DNA of 64,000 nt, taken from assembly GCF_963082655.1 (NCBI RefSeq), contig NC_081552.1, positions 6,510,648 to 6,574,647 of the forward strand, in the 5' to 3' direction. The stretch comes from Stomoxys calcitrans. Its lineage: Eukaryota > Arthropoda > Insecta > Diptera > Muscidae. Every line of letters begins with the position of its first letter. Position 1 is the first letter of the stretch. The notes below the pieces were generated by a model. That model searched no databases. It saw nothing but the letters and a program-made list of their open reading frames with translations, and had not been told where the DNA came from. Of this stretch, positions 45,290 through 57,154 are shown piece after piece. The position numbers and the translations under genes were made by a program.

Positions 45290-47700
45290 GTTACATTTTG
45301 TTGTGACCTCGCATAGTTGGGATCTTTGTCTCCTGATGGAGGTTGTTCACATGAGAACTGAAGGGATAGCCGTCGCCGTGCGTGGGGCAGCATTCTGATA
45401 TGTCTAAATGTTGTTACACTGCGTATCGCTTAGCAGGCAAGTCCACATTGGCGTTGTATAGCTTACCACTGACCGGCCAATTACTTTGCATGCAGTAAAC
45501 AAGGTTTCTATGGCAGCAGTGCTGACTCAGCAACACAAGTGCTGCCGGTAGCATGTGCGGAAGACCTGCAATGAATGTCAAGTGTGACACAAAGTATTTG
45601 GGATAAATGGTGGTTCGAATCGTGACGCCTTTCAAATCGAGATGCCGACATATTTCCGCTCTCATGTAGTGAACAATACGGCTAAAGATTTTGTAAGCAG
45701 GAGATCGTTTACCCATCGCACATCTCGCCAATGCGTGGTCTAAAGCCATGAGCGTACAATCGTCCACTACCTCGAAGCCATTTGGATCGGGGCAGAATAG
45801 AAGATGGACAGCGGATTGGGGAACTCTGCTTGTACTTTACGGAGCTCTGCTAGACGGACATGTTGGCTATGTCCTCATGGCTTAGGAGACTGTGAAATGA
45901 ATTGACGCGTCCTGATTAAGACCTCTGCTCACATATGCAGCGACGGCATACACAGCATTCGCCGTTTTATGCAAATTACGAAATCAATGCTGCTGCCCAA
46001 TAAAGGAAAACTCTCTCACGAGGTTCAGTACCTCAATTGAGAGAAAGAAAATCGGTCTGACGGATCGAATGGTCGGTGAGAGAAGAAAATACGGTCTTAA
46101 GGGAAAGCGGTTGGTAAGAGAAAGGAACCCGGTTTCCTCAGCATCCTTGTAGAAATTCCGGTTCCCAGTGGCATGGACGACTTGGGTTATATTCGTAATT
46201 TGTTCAACGGAAAATTAGGATAGTTGTTCATTGGCTCAGAGACATGGAAACGACTAATAGTTTATCTCCTTGATAAAGTGTCAATCCATTTCACTCTCTC
46301 CGGCAAAACGTAGTGTAAGGATATGCCTGGTATATAATCTGCGGTGGCACAAAATCACGCAGCTGTATCGTATACACAACCCTTAGCAGAAGAAAGAGCG
46401 CCTGAAACTCGAAGGCCGTCAAGGTGACGACTCACTCAGTCTAAGGGCGAACTTTATCGCCGTAACCTAACATAAAGGCACCAATGCATCAACGAATACG
46501 ACAAACAAAGCCTCCCTCCAAGCATTTCTCTGGCGCAACCACTTGTCGATCATCTTGCGTAGGCTACCTCTATCCATAGGCCAGAAGCCCCATCTCATAA
46601 CTATCGAGTGATGATAGTAGCAGATCGCATGCAGCCTCCTTTTGATCACTTTCCCGTTATTTCCAGTTCAGTTTGTGGTTAAGAATTTTGTGTAGGTACA
46701 TAGCCCTACCAGGAAAAGCGCCTTGAAAATATTTAACATCCTCCTTCCGCAGTATACTACCAAAGTAGTCTTTTTTGAGGTTTATGCAAAGGTTATTGGC
46801 CGTCGCACAGTGGGAGAAAATCGAAAAGTAGTAAAAACTATGTCGTGTGAGAACTGGTAGGGGTATCATTTTGAAATTTGGAATAGTTTGAGCTGAGGTG
46901 TTAGCGAGATTGTGTGGCCAGGATGTCTGGGTGCTTTTTGGTAGGCCCCTAAATTTGGCCACCTTGGTACTTCGAAAAATTGTTTGGGCTGCTAAATCTT
47001 CGTTTGGCCAAAATTCGAAAAAAGTCGAATATTCTTGAAACCAGTGGAGATATTTTAGACCTTAAGCGGACTTTTATGTAGAAATGTTTGAGCACTATCC
47101 AGCAAAACAAAAATTTGGAAATTGGACCAAAAACGAAGATTTGGTATCCCCAATTTTACCTACCTGGCAAAAGGCTCCCGGACACTCAATCTCGTGAACA
47201 CCTCACCTCTAACCATTCCATTTTTCAAAATGATAACTCTATCCGTTCTCACACGGCATATTTTTTTGTAGTATTTTTTTTTTTTTGATATTCTCCCACT
47301 GTGCGTCGCATATCGCAATGCGTCATGAACCAGGTTTGTAACATCGGTTACAAACCAGTCATGATAATCTCCTTGATGCCCATAAAGCCTCAGAAAAGGG
47401 GATAAAATACTATTCCTTTGATGTTTCCCTATTCACAATCTTCTTAACCGAGCCAATCTGGTATGATATTGATAATCCTGTCCTTCATAAGGAACAATCA
47501 AACCGATTCAACAGGAGAGGATAGATTAAGATTCTCATCCGAAGGGCAGAAATGAACTCCAAAACCTTAAGTTCTTCAACCTCTCTTTTATGTCTAAGAA
47601 GGCCACCAAAGAAAAGTCGCTTATACCTTAATTCTCTTCTACGCAAGGGACTCTGTCAATCGATCGAGCCCTAGTGTAAGCATGCTAGCAGTCAATATAT
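45290..47700 (-). pseudogene. Decayed non-LTR retrotransposon, reverse-transcriptase remnant
   Basis: GC-richer than its surroundings. On the minus strand the section just upstream and downstream of the MITE reads HDALRYAT + ANNLCINLKKDYFG, then YLHKILNHKLNWK, then KRRLHAICYYHHSIVMRWGF. The order matches the end of non-LTR reverse transcriptases: N-x-x-L-x-x-N-x-x-K followed by YLG..LD.KLNWK and A..AL..C....G..WGL. Several stops and shifts break it. The part at 45414-45767 is open but unrecognised and may be the RNase H or tail region. The clade (R1, LOA or Jockey type) cannot be fixed by eye. Confidence 0.5.
46806..47303. mobile_element. 498-bp non-autonomous Transib-type MITE
   Basis: Ends CACAGTGGGAGAAAATC and, inverted, CACAGTGGGAGAATATC. 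The flanks are CGTCG (46801-46805 and 47304-47308). The two halves are long imperfect inverted repeats of about 240 bp (GTGTGAGAACTGGTAG / GTGTGAGAACGGATAG; GAGGTGTTAGCGAGATTG / GAGGTGTTCACGAGATTG). No gene. Removing it with one CGTCG rejoins the reverse-transcriptase frame ALRYAT-ANNLCIN exactly. It shares heptamer, GGG, A-rich next block and CGNCG-type duplication with the 5.35-kb element, so it was probably moved by a related transposase. Confidence 0.82.
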
Positions 47701-47708
47701 TTTATAAG

Positions 47709-48494
47709 ATCTACTAAATTTGAAAACAGTTTTGTACTTATCTTGGCAACGCTGAGGGATTGAGCCTTAGTTCTCAGTTAAGTTGTTTTAGCTTTAGCTA
47801 CAGAGAGGGTACGGCAGATGTGGTCCCTCCGTTTAACTATACCAATACAACCGGACATGTAGAGAACATATAATGGTTGAGCTAGTTAAGAACGCCCTGA
47901 GTCGGCATGTCCTAGGACCAATAGTGTGGAATTTAAGTGCGGAATATAGTAAGAAAGTCCTCTGTGCACATTATTTCCAAGTCCCCTGCAAATCTTAGGA
48001 AGTAACTTTTTCACTCCCTCCCAGAATGGTCACTTTTTAGATCTTTTGAATGATAGTTTGTAGAGATTTTATGATTTAAAACAACAATATCAATTGTTAT
48101 TGTTACAAGTTTAAAAATAGATTTTTTGTTGTTGTTTTGGACACTAACTCAAAAAACTCCACACAAGAGAATGTATATTTACTTAGCCTTCTGTAATGAA
48201 GAAAGGCCGGTAGCACAGAGAGATAGCATACTCCTCACAATCTTAGTCAGGGAAAATCATTGCAAATAAAATTTTCGATTATTAATCATGATTTGGAAAA
48301 GAAACAAATTTGAAAGAGAAATAAAAATAAGCCTCACTCTAAAAGGTAAAAAAACATTAGGCAAAAAAAAAATTATTTTTATTAATGACGTTGATAAAAG
48401 AATTTTAAACTTTTTTTAAACCCTATTTAGTCACTCATGGGTATATATCGCCAAGTGGCACGTTTACTCCCGTACCAAGACACTAATAAGAGTA
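47709..48494. other. No recognised gene
   Basis: AT-rich spacer between the retroelement relic and the next family A copy. No repeat or coding signal that I can support. Confidence 0.4.
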
Positions 48495-49370
48495 AACAAG
48501 TAAAAGCGTGCTAAGTTCGGCCGGGCCGAATCTTATATACCCTCCACCATGGATCGCATTTGTCGAGTTCTTTTCCCGGCATCTCTTTTTAGGCAAAAAA
48601 AAAGGATATAAGAAAATATTGCTCTGCTATTAGAGCGATATCAAGATATGGTCCGGTTTGGACCACAATTAAATTATATGTTGGATACCTGTATAAAATG
48701 TCAGCCAATTCGAATAAGAATTGCGCCCTTTGGGGGCTCAAGAAGTAAAATAGAGATCGATTTATATGGGAGCTGTATCGGGCTATAGACCGATTCAGAC
48801 CATAATAAACACGTATGTTGATGGTCATGAGAGAATCCGTAGTACAAAATTTCAGGTAAATCGGATAATAATTGCGACCTCTACACGCTCAAGAAGTCAA
48901 GATCCCAGATCGGTTTATATGACAGCTATATCAGGTTATGAACCGATTTGAACCATACTTGGCACAGTTGTTGGATATCATGACAAAACACGTCGTGCCA
49001 AAGTTCATCCAAATCGGATAAGAATTGCACACTCTAGAGGCTCTAGAAGTCAAGACCCAAGATCGATTTATATGGCAGCTATATCAGATTATGAACCGAT
49101 TTGAACCATACTTGGCACAATTGTTGGATATCATAACAAAACACGTCGTGCCAAAATTCATTCAAATCGGATAAGAATTGCTCCTCTAGAGGCTCAAGAA
49201 GTCAAGAACCAAGATCTGTTTATATGGCAGCTATATCAGGTTGGACCGATTTGAACCATACTTGGCACAATGGTTGGATATCATAACAAAACACTATGTG
49301 CAAAATTTCATTCCCATCGGATAAGAATTGCGCACTCTAGAGGCTCAAGAAGTCAAGACCCAAACATTAT
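48495..49370 (+). mobile_element. Family A element, copy 6
   Basis: Cleanest 5' end: AACAAGTAAAAGCGTGCTAA, TTCGGCCGGGCCGAA (7-bp stem, one-base loop), TCTTATATACCCTCCACCAT. After a 5' segment with GGCAAAAAAAAAGGATATAA come about four ~150-bp monomers. It stops inside a monomer (3' truncated). Confidence 0.68.
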
Positions 49371-51540
49371 ATCGCCTAAGATTGTTTTCGACTTCCTAGA
49401 GTGCAGATTTAGTGACTCGCACGATAGAAAATGTTTGCAATGTCAATGGGCTTATGTTATTGTATGCGTACACAATAATGTGTGCGTTTTTGACCGTCGC
49501 TTATTTAAAATATCAAATATTTTTGGCACCACAAATTAATTGCCAAATGCTCCATTTCACTCAATTCCTTTGTTTCCCAAAACTCCCTTGCAAATGTCCA
49601 CTGTTAAAATCTTTTTCAGTGTTTGTGTCTTCTTTGTGAGTGAATTTATGTAGTTGTTGCCTTGTATAATTTGAATTGATTACATTCTTCCTCCCTAAAG
49701 GAAAATGATAATTATTTTCCATTTTATTATGCTCTGAAAATTTGAGACAATTAAACTTTTCCCCCAAAGGGCACAGCATCGTCCCAACAATAAAAAAATC
49801 CGAGAATTGGCAATTGAGCATTTGTTCAATGCCATATAAAATGCAAGTGCTGAGAGTACAAGGGACCTTTGGTAAATTCCCACGCATTCAAAACTAATCC
49901 TTTTGGCTAGGCTATGGCACTCACTCACGATCGTTCAATGACTGCAATGCTTAAAAGAAACGAAACCTCAAATGCGGATGACACATTGTAGACCATGAAA
50001 CCAGTGTATGGATGGATGTTTGGTTGAATAAAGGCTGCCTCTAGCATTGATGTATTCATTAAACACTGGGGATGTTCTCCGTCGCCCTGGAAATGTGCTG
50101 GTATTTGTTATCGCTGTTTTGTAGTTACGGAAAATCTATTTTAACCCTAATAAAATCAAATTTGAATTACTCACGTATCGAAAGTGTGTATCCCTTTCAA
50201 ACATCATTACTCTTCTTCTTTCCATCCCAGTGCTGGAAGAGAGCAAATATTGTTTTGGACGACATCGTCAATCCATTGTTTTAAAGAGAACAGCTGTTAA
50301 TCGTTTAAAGCCCTCTATGTCTAAGCTAGGTACATAACATAGAGGGGAGAGTCTTCTTTATGAAGAAAACTGATGCGTAAACGCATAACATTGTTGCGCC
50401 TTGCGTTTAGCTATAGAGCGTCCTACGACTTCGAGGAAACAAAAGCCAGAATTTTATTTTTATCTGCAAGTGTTACAGAAACCTGTAATTACGCGCTCAC
50501 GATCGCTTAACATTAAATTAGCGAACGTTTTGTTCCATCTCCCCTTTTCACTCTCCTTCAAGGTTTTTAAGTATCTTTGTAGGCAAATTGTTGCAAAGGG
50601 GAACAGTATACTTAAAATGCTTTTTGTGTCCATCCTTTCATTTACGCTTAAAGGTATTTCTATTCTAGAAATCCATCTGCTAGGGCTTGATTATGCGTCG
50701 TGATTGATTCCCACGTTATGAAATTTTTGTAATACGCAATCTTGTAGCTTTTTTCAAAGCAATCTGTCCCAGCTGAAGAGGCATACTGCAAAGAGGGTTC
50801 GAATTTTCACACGCCTATTTTTCTCCCTCATTTTCTGATTCAAAGCGAATGAACAATCGAATCAATATCCAATTGAATTGAATGCTCTGCCAGGGGATAA
50901 TTTCTAAGCATTTAAGGTAATTGTGGGTTCTATTCATGGAAAGGATTAATTTGAAATGCGAGCCAAAATGGTAAAAGTTCAATACAGGTGTTATACACAA
51001 TGGCATAGAATTTTTTTGAAGGATTTCTGGAATCAGGTGTTCCAAAAAGGGACACATATACATACATAAAAAATAGAGCGAATGATGCAAAACAGATATC
51101 CGACAGCAACTGGCAAACTTTTATGAACATAAATTTTTAATATAAGAGTAATATAGGGGAGGGAGTGGAAATTAAATGCTCAAAAAAGGTCTAGGAAAAT
51201 AAATTCTGACCCAAAACTTTTAAATTAAAATACAAATTAATTGAACAGAACCTTAATTTAGAAATTATTTCATTAAAACTTAGGCTTTATAAAACAAATT
51301 CGCGGACTTGAGAGAATATATCTTGGACAACTTTTTGTTTCAAAAAAGTTTTTTCTAAAAAAAAAATCTCGTAAAAATTTTGTGTTTAGAGAACATTTTA
51401 GGGAAATTTTTTCGGTGGAGGCAATTTGAAGAAAATTTTTCTATATCAAAAATTTTATAAAAATTGTGGTTATTTGTAGAAACATTTTATGCACTCAGAA
51501 AAATGATGCGCATAAAATAAAGAAAAAATATTTATTCCAA
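49371..51540. other. No recognised gene
   Basis: Over 2 kb of apparently single-copy AT-rich sequence. Several open frames of 60-108 codons exist on both strands, none with a recognisable domain. Confidence 0.4.
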
Positions 51541-51545
51541 ATAAA

Positions 51546-52134
51546 TAGCTGCCATATAAACCGATCTTGGGTCTTGACTTCTTGAGCCTTTAGAGTGCGC
51601 AATTCTTATCCGATTGGGATGAAATTTTGCACGACGTGTTTTGTTATGATATCCAACAACTGTGCCATGTATGGTTCAAATCGTTCCATAACCTGATATA
51701 GCTGCCATATAAACCGATCTGGGATCTTGACTTCTTGAGCCTCTAGAGTGCGCAATTCTTATCCGATAGGAATCAAATTTTGTACGACGGATTCTCTCAT
51801 GACCATCAACATACGTGTTTATTATGGTCTGAATCGGTCTGTAGCACAATGCAGCACCCATATAAATCGATCTCTCTATTTTACTTCTTGAGCCCCCAAT
51901 GGGTGCAATTCTTATTCGAATTGGCTGACATTTTACACAGGTCTCCAACATATAATTTAATTGTGGTCCAAACCGGACCATATCTTGATATCGCTTTAAT
52001 AGCAGAGCAAATCTTTTCTTATATCCCGTTTTGCCTAAGAAGAGATGCTGGGAAATAAAACTCGACAAATGCGATCCATGGTGGAGGGTATATAAGATTC
52101 GGCCCGGCCGAACTTAGCACGCTTTTACTTGTTT
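51546..52134 (-). mobile_element. Family A element, copy 7 (minus)
   Basis: Two to three monomers (ATATAAACCGATCTTGGGTC; CGCAATTCTTATCCGATTGG), then the 5' segment in reverse, CATGGTGGAGGGTATATAAG, ATTCGGCCCGGCCGAAC and CACGCTTTTACTTGTT. Full 5' end, truncated 3' end, mirroring copy 6. Confidence 0.65.
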
Positions 52135-52139
52135 TAACT

Positions 52140-53660
52140 AAACCGGACCACTTTTTTTGAGTGTGAAAATTATGTCTTAAGAAAAACTGGCGCGAAAATT
52201 TTGTCTTTAGAGAAAATTTCATGTCATTAGAGATAATTTTATGGAAATTTTGCGTTTCGAGAAAATTTCGTGGGCTTTTGGTCTTTACAGAAAATTTCAT
52301 GGACATTTAACCTTTAGAGAAATTTTTGGTGGAAATTTTGTCTTAAGAGAAACTGTCATGAAAATTTTGTCATTAAAGAAAATTTCATGGAAATTTTTCC
52401 CTTAGGGAAAAGTTCATGGAAATTTTAGCATTAGAAAAAGTTTGATGGGAATTTTGTGTTTAGAGAAAATTTTTTGGAAATTTTGTCTTCGTAGAAAATT
52501 TTACGGAAATTATGCCTTTAGAGAAAAATTTTATGGAAATTTTATCTTCAGAGAAATGTTGTGTTTAGAGAAAATTTCATGGAAATTATGTCTTTATGGA
52601 AAATTTCATGGAAATATTTTTGTAGCGAAAATGTTATGGAAATTTTGTGGTAATGGAAAATTTCATGCAAATTTGTCTTAAGAAAAAATTTTATGGAAAT
52701 TTTGCCTTTAGAGAAAACTTCATACAAATTTTTCATGAACATTTGGCCTGTAGAGAAAATTTATGGAAATTTTGTCTTTGGACAAAAGTTGATGGATTTT
52801 TTTTTATTAAAATTTCATGTAAATTTGTCCTTAGAAAAAATTTCATTTTGTATTAAGGGAAAATTTAATGGAAATTTTGTCGTAAAAGAAAATTGGATTG
52901 GATGGACATATTGTTTTAAAAGAAAATTTGATTGAAATTATGTTTTAAGAAAAAATTGCATAGAAATTTGGTTTTTAGAAAAAATTTCCATGAAATTTTT
53001 TCTGTTGAGAATATTTCATGCAAATTTGGCTCTTAAAGAAAATTTCATGAAGATTTTGTCTTTAGAAAAACTTTCATGGAAATTTTGTCATAAAGAAAAA
53101 ATTGATGGACATTTTGTTTTAAAAAAATTTTATGCACATTGTGTTTTTAGAAAAATTGCATGGAAATTTGATCTTTGAAGAAAATTTCATGGCAATTTTG
53201 TCTTTAGGGAACATTACATGGATACTTTGCTTATTAGAGAAAATTTCATGGAAGTTCTGTTTTTTAGAGAAAATCTCAGAGAATTTCATGGAAATTCGTC
53301 CTTATAGGCAAGTTTGGGAAATTTTATTTAGAGAAAATTTGGGGAAATTTTGTCTGTAGGGAAAATTTCATGGAAATTTTGTCGTAAAAGAGAATTTGAT
53401 GGAAATTGTGTTTTAAGAAAAAATTGTATGGAAGTTTTGTCTTTAAGGAAATTACATGGACATTTTTTCTTTTGTGAAAACTTTATGAAACATTGTTTTT
53501 TTAGAGAAAATCGCATAGAAATTTTGTAGTATGAAAAATTCTGTGGAAATTTTGTTCTTAGAGAAAATTTGATGGAAAACTTGTCTTCAGAGAAAATTTC
53601 ATTATCATTTTGACTGTAGAGAAATATTCATGAACATTTTGTTTTAGGAGTAAATTGAAA
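52140..53660. repeat. Minisatellite of ~30-bp palindromic units
   Basis: About 45-50 units of the form TTTAGAGAAAATTTCATGGAAATTTTGTC, spaced 29-31 bp, with about 10-25% divergence and indels. Each unit's core AAAATTTCATGGAAATTTT is a near-perfect inverted repeat centred on CATGG. This explains why both strands give short Met-Lys-Phe-rich frames. Not protein-coding. Confidence 0.85.
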
Positions 53661-54844
53661 GAAGGTTGAATTTCCAATGTTAACTACAATCTCAAAATTT
53701 GGTGAACACAAATAATCAACCTCGCTTTAGTGTAACTCTATATTTCTGTTAAAACATTTGGGCACACGAAAGTCTTGTTGTAGGGAGATTCTATTTAACT
53801 GTCATTTTGACAGCTCAAAGCGTTCAAGTACACATTTTACGTTAAGCACCATTATAAATTCATCAATGTGACAGTGCGACTTTTAAACAAAACCTACTCA
53901 CGCACACACACACACATATATGGAGACAGACGAATCGTGTTTTAAAAACGCAATCCAATACTGGCAGGGCACTTTCGTCTTCTTTACACACGCCAAGTTC
54001 GATATCCACACAGCATATAGGCTGACGCCTGCAAGGTTGGTTGCTCTGTTCCATGCATGTATAGATTGTGGATGGATGGATGTCGTCAATATGTAAGCGT
54101 GTCTGACATGTGAGGTGCACATTAACAGCAATGCCAGTTCTACTAACAGTTTTCCTATCTGTCTGTCTTTTTGTCCCTCTTTGCCACTATAATATAAAAC
54201 ACTAACAAACTCATCATCGTCGTCATCATTGCCACAAACCATCTATTTTGTGGTTTTGTTTTTATTAGAGTTTCTTACCCAGAAGGAGGCTACCTGTCCA
54301 CCATCCATCACCAGCAGGCCTCGAGTGAAAAAATAAACCAAGCCTAAGGGAAAAAATTACAATGCGTGTAAATAAAAAGATCACTTTTCAAGATAAGCCA
54401 ACAAACGACAAAAAAATGTATTTCTCAATAGAAATTGAAAGGAATTGTACACTGCCATCAATACAAGTCCAATGAGGGATAGCGATAAAATTCTGATCAG
54501 GATAAGTCAAAGAGGTTGTTCACCGTATCTGAGAGCTTTTCAACCCCTTTTCAATTCAATTTTTTTCCTGAATGAAGTTGAACTGTAATCAAGGATCCTT
54601 AATCATGTCACTCATTGTTGAGCATTGTCAATTAACATCTGGAATTCAGGAGTCATAACAAAACAGACAGGAAAATGTGATGATCTATGGATTTCTGTCA
54701 TTTGCTCAAATAAAATTATGACAGTATTATATATATAGGTATACTAAGATTTTGCACGGGCTATAGTATTTAGTTCCAATTCATACCTTTTACGGTACCA
54801 ACAACATAGAATATATATTTGTATTCTTTTTTTATTTTTGACAG
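53661..54844. other. No recognised gene; (CA)n tract
   Basis: A CACACACACACACA tract lies at about 53901-53916. Open minus-strand frames at 53863-54242 have no recognisable domain. Confidence 0.4.
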
Positions 54845-55240
54845 AATGCTATTTACGGGACAATTTGTATTTTTGGTGTACTATTTTTCGTGCCAATTTG
54901 ACAGATTTTGTGATACCAAAAATCAAAACTAAACGGGATGACCCCCTTTACTTCGACCTGATTTTGTATGCCATATCCGTAATCTACTCCCGTTGCTTGG
55001 ACCCAATTTTCGTACTCTACTCCTGAACACCTTTCATTTGAGTACCCTATTGTCCTTATCGGCACACTTTTATTTTTTGGGTTGTACTCTTGGGGTAAGC
55101 GGAAGGGTCCGCCCCCTTCCGATATCAAAAAAATGTATAGCCTTTATTTCCTTCCTGACCAACCTACACAATCTGTGAAAATTTCAAGGTAATTGATTCT
55201 GCGGTTTTTTGAGTCTATACGGAGCAAACAAAAACAAAAT
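54845..55240 (-). mobile_element. Helitron-like family D relative, 5' part (minus)
   Basis: In reverse complement it reads TTTTTGTTTGCTCCGTATAG, ACCTTGAAATTTTCACAGAT, then TACTCAAATGAAAGGTGTTC and GAGTAGAGTACGAAAATTGG. These are the same leader and monomer landmarks as the plus-strand family D copies, in the same order but clearly diverged. The 3' CTAG end is absent. Confidence 0.45.
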
Positions 55241-55245
55241 ATTTT

Positions 55246-55434
55246 TATACCCTCCATCATAAGATGGTGCTAACCGCACCATATCTTGATATCGATCTAA
55301 CAGCAGAGCAAATCTTTTCTTATATCCTTTTTTTGCCTAAGAAGAGATGCCGAGAAAAGAACTTGGCAAATGCGATCCATGGTGCGGGGTATATAAGATT
55401 CGGCCCGGCCGAACTTAGTACGCTTTTACTTGTT
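55246..55434 (-). mobile_element. Family A element, copy 8: internally deleted, both termini kept
   Basis: Only 189 bp: TATACCCTCCATCATAAGATGG (inverted 3' terminus) is followed almost at once by a 5' segment, CCATGGTGCGGGGTATATAA, TTCGGCCCGGCCGAA and ACGCTTTTACTTGTT. The whole monomer array is gone. A mariner MITE abuts it at 55441. Confidence 0.6.
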
Positions 55435-55440
55435 TATATA

Positions 55441-55659
55441 TTGGGTTGCCCAAAAAGTAATTGCGGGTTTTTCATATAGTCGGCGTTGACAAATTTTTTT
55501 CAGAGCTTGTGACTCTGTAATTGCATTCTTTCTTCTGTCAGTTATCAGCTGTTACTTTTAGCTTGCTTTAGAAAAAAAGTTTAAAAAAAGTATATTTAAT
55601 TAAAGTTCATTCTAAGTTTTATTAAAAATGCATTTAGTCTCTTTTAAAAAATCCGCAAT
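55441..55659 (+). mobile_element. mariner-derived MITE (3' end truncated)
   Basis: Starts after TA with TTGGGTTGCCCAAAAAGTAA, the terminus of the mariner at 1.9 kb. It continues with its 5' leader (AGTCGGCGTTGACAAATTTT) and jumps to its 3' region (AAAGTTCATTCTAAGTTTTA, AAAAAATCCGCAAT). It then lacks the last ~18 bases of the right terminal repeat. It is a deletion derivative of the same family, with the whole transposase removed. Confidence 0.8.
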
Positions 55660-56115
55660 AAAAGAGTAAATTAAGGGTTATCATGAAATTAGTATTAAAT
55701 CGCAAAGAAAAAATCCTTATAATTCCTCATCAGCGGGAGATGTCAATTGAATCATGGTGCTCTACAAACATCTCAGGTTGTAAAGTACACATCTGAATTT
55801 GAACAGGGCTCTTTAAGACGACTTGATTCATAAGCGCAATAGAAAACATATCAAATCTTACTTCCCTTTTTCAAATCCAACTTATCCAACGATGCCAATA
55901 GCAACAAACATCTCTTGCAAAATTCTTTAGTTCTTTTGTGTATATATGATCCATTTAACATCACCCGCTGATGATTTTTCTTGGTCGGAAATGAAATCGC
56001 GATATGGGAAACCGGTGAAATACTTCTGGCAACAACACTCTTTTGCTGACTTTTAAATGTTTTTTGCTATACTATTCTTTGAATAGAAAGCATTAAACAA
56101 TGGTCTAAAGCCGGA

Positions 56116-56463
56116 CAATATCGTGCAATGGAAACTCAATTGAGTTCAGAAATCGCATCTTCTTTAAAACTTCAACTAGATTTTTGAGCAATTGCATATA
56201 GGGCGTGACCGCTCGGTGTTGCTGTTGAGCCTTTCACGAGCCACCGCACTTTCTGTATGGCGGTAATATCTGCCCTGTATTTCCCCAATACATCCGCCAG
56301 TGCGTATACTGCACCATCTCTATAAAGAGTTCGGACATTCCAAGTGCAGATCATGGTTCTTTAAACGTTTTCTGGCAAAATAGGGGGGAACCGTTTTTAA
56401 TCTTCATCGTTTTTCCAAGTTTTCCGGGTTATAGCCAACAAACCTGACGCCCCAACCCTTCTT
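56116..56463 (-). pseudogene. RTE-type retrotransposon fragment, endonuclease start
   Basis: The minus strand opens MICTWNVRTLYRDGAVYALA, then ADITAIQKVRW. TWNVRTL...AL...L..Y..DI.A.QE.RW is the N-terminal block of the apurinic-type endonuclease of RTE and related non-LTR elements; the catalytic Glu of the QE.RW motif is Lys here. The frame ends after about 60 codons (56354-56172), so only the start of the protein survives. A second copy of the same ~324 bp lies at 59351-59674. Confidence 0.68.
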
Positions 56464-57154
56464 TTTATACCCACCACCATAAGATGGAAGCATACTTATC
56501 TAGTCATTTCGTTTGTAAGACCTCGACCCTATAAAGTATATATATTCTGGATCGTCTCGAAATTCTGATTCGATCTAGCCATGTCCGTCCGTCTGTCGAA
56601 ATCACAATAGCGGTCGAACGCGTAAAGCTAGCGCTTGAAATCTTGCACAGATACTTAGTATTGATGTAGGTCGGACCATACGACCTACATAAATAATCAA
56701 ATGGGTCTATAACCTGATATAGCTCCCATATAAACTGATCACCCGATTTGATTTCTTGAGTCCATGGAAACCGCAATGTTGGTCCAATTTGGCTGAATTT
56801 TTGCACGCGGTGTGCTGTTATGACTTCCAATAACTATGCTTAGTGCAGTCCAAATCTTTCAATAACTTGATATAGCTCCCAAGCCGCAATTTGTGTTTGA
56901 TCTGTCTTAAATTTTGCATGTGGTTTTAAGTTATGACTTCCAACAATTGTGGTAAATACGGCCTAAATCGGTCCATAACCTAATATAGCTTCCATGTAAA
57001 CCGGTCTCTCGTTCATCCTTGTTCGGTTCCTAGATGTATGTAAAATAAAATTATGCCCTTCAACTAAATTAATGTTGTATAAGGTTTTAGCAGAATCCAT
57101 GGTGATGGGTTCCCAAGATTCGGTCTGTCCGAACATAGCACGCTTTTACCTGTT
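56464..57154 (-). mobile_element. Family A element, copy 9 (minus)
   Basis: Full inverted 3' end (TATACCCACCACCATAAGATGG, TCGTTTGTAAGACCTCGACC, GATCTAGCCATGTCCGTCCG), about three monomers, then the inverted 5' end CCATGGTGATGGGTTCCCAA, CGGTCTGTCCGAACATAGCA and CGCTTTTACCTGTT. It directly abuts the RTE fragment. Confidence 0.63.
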
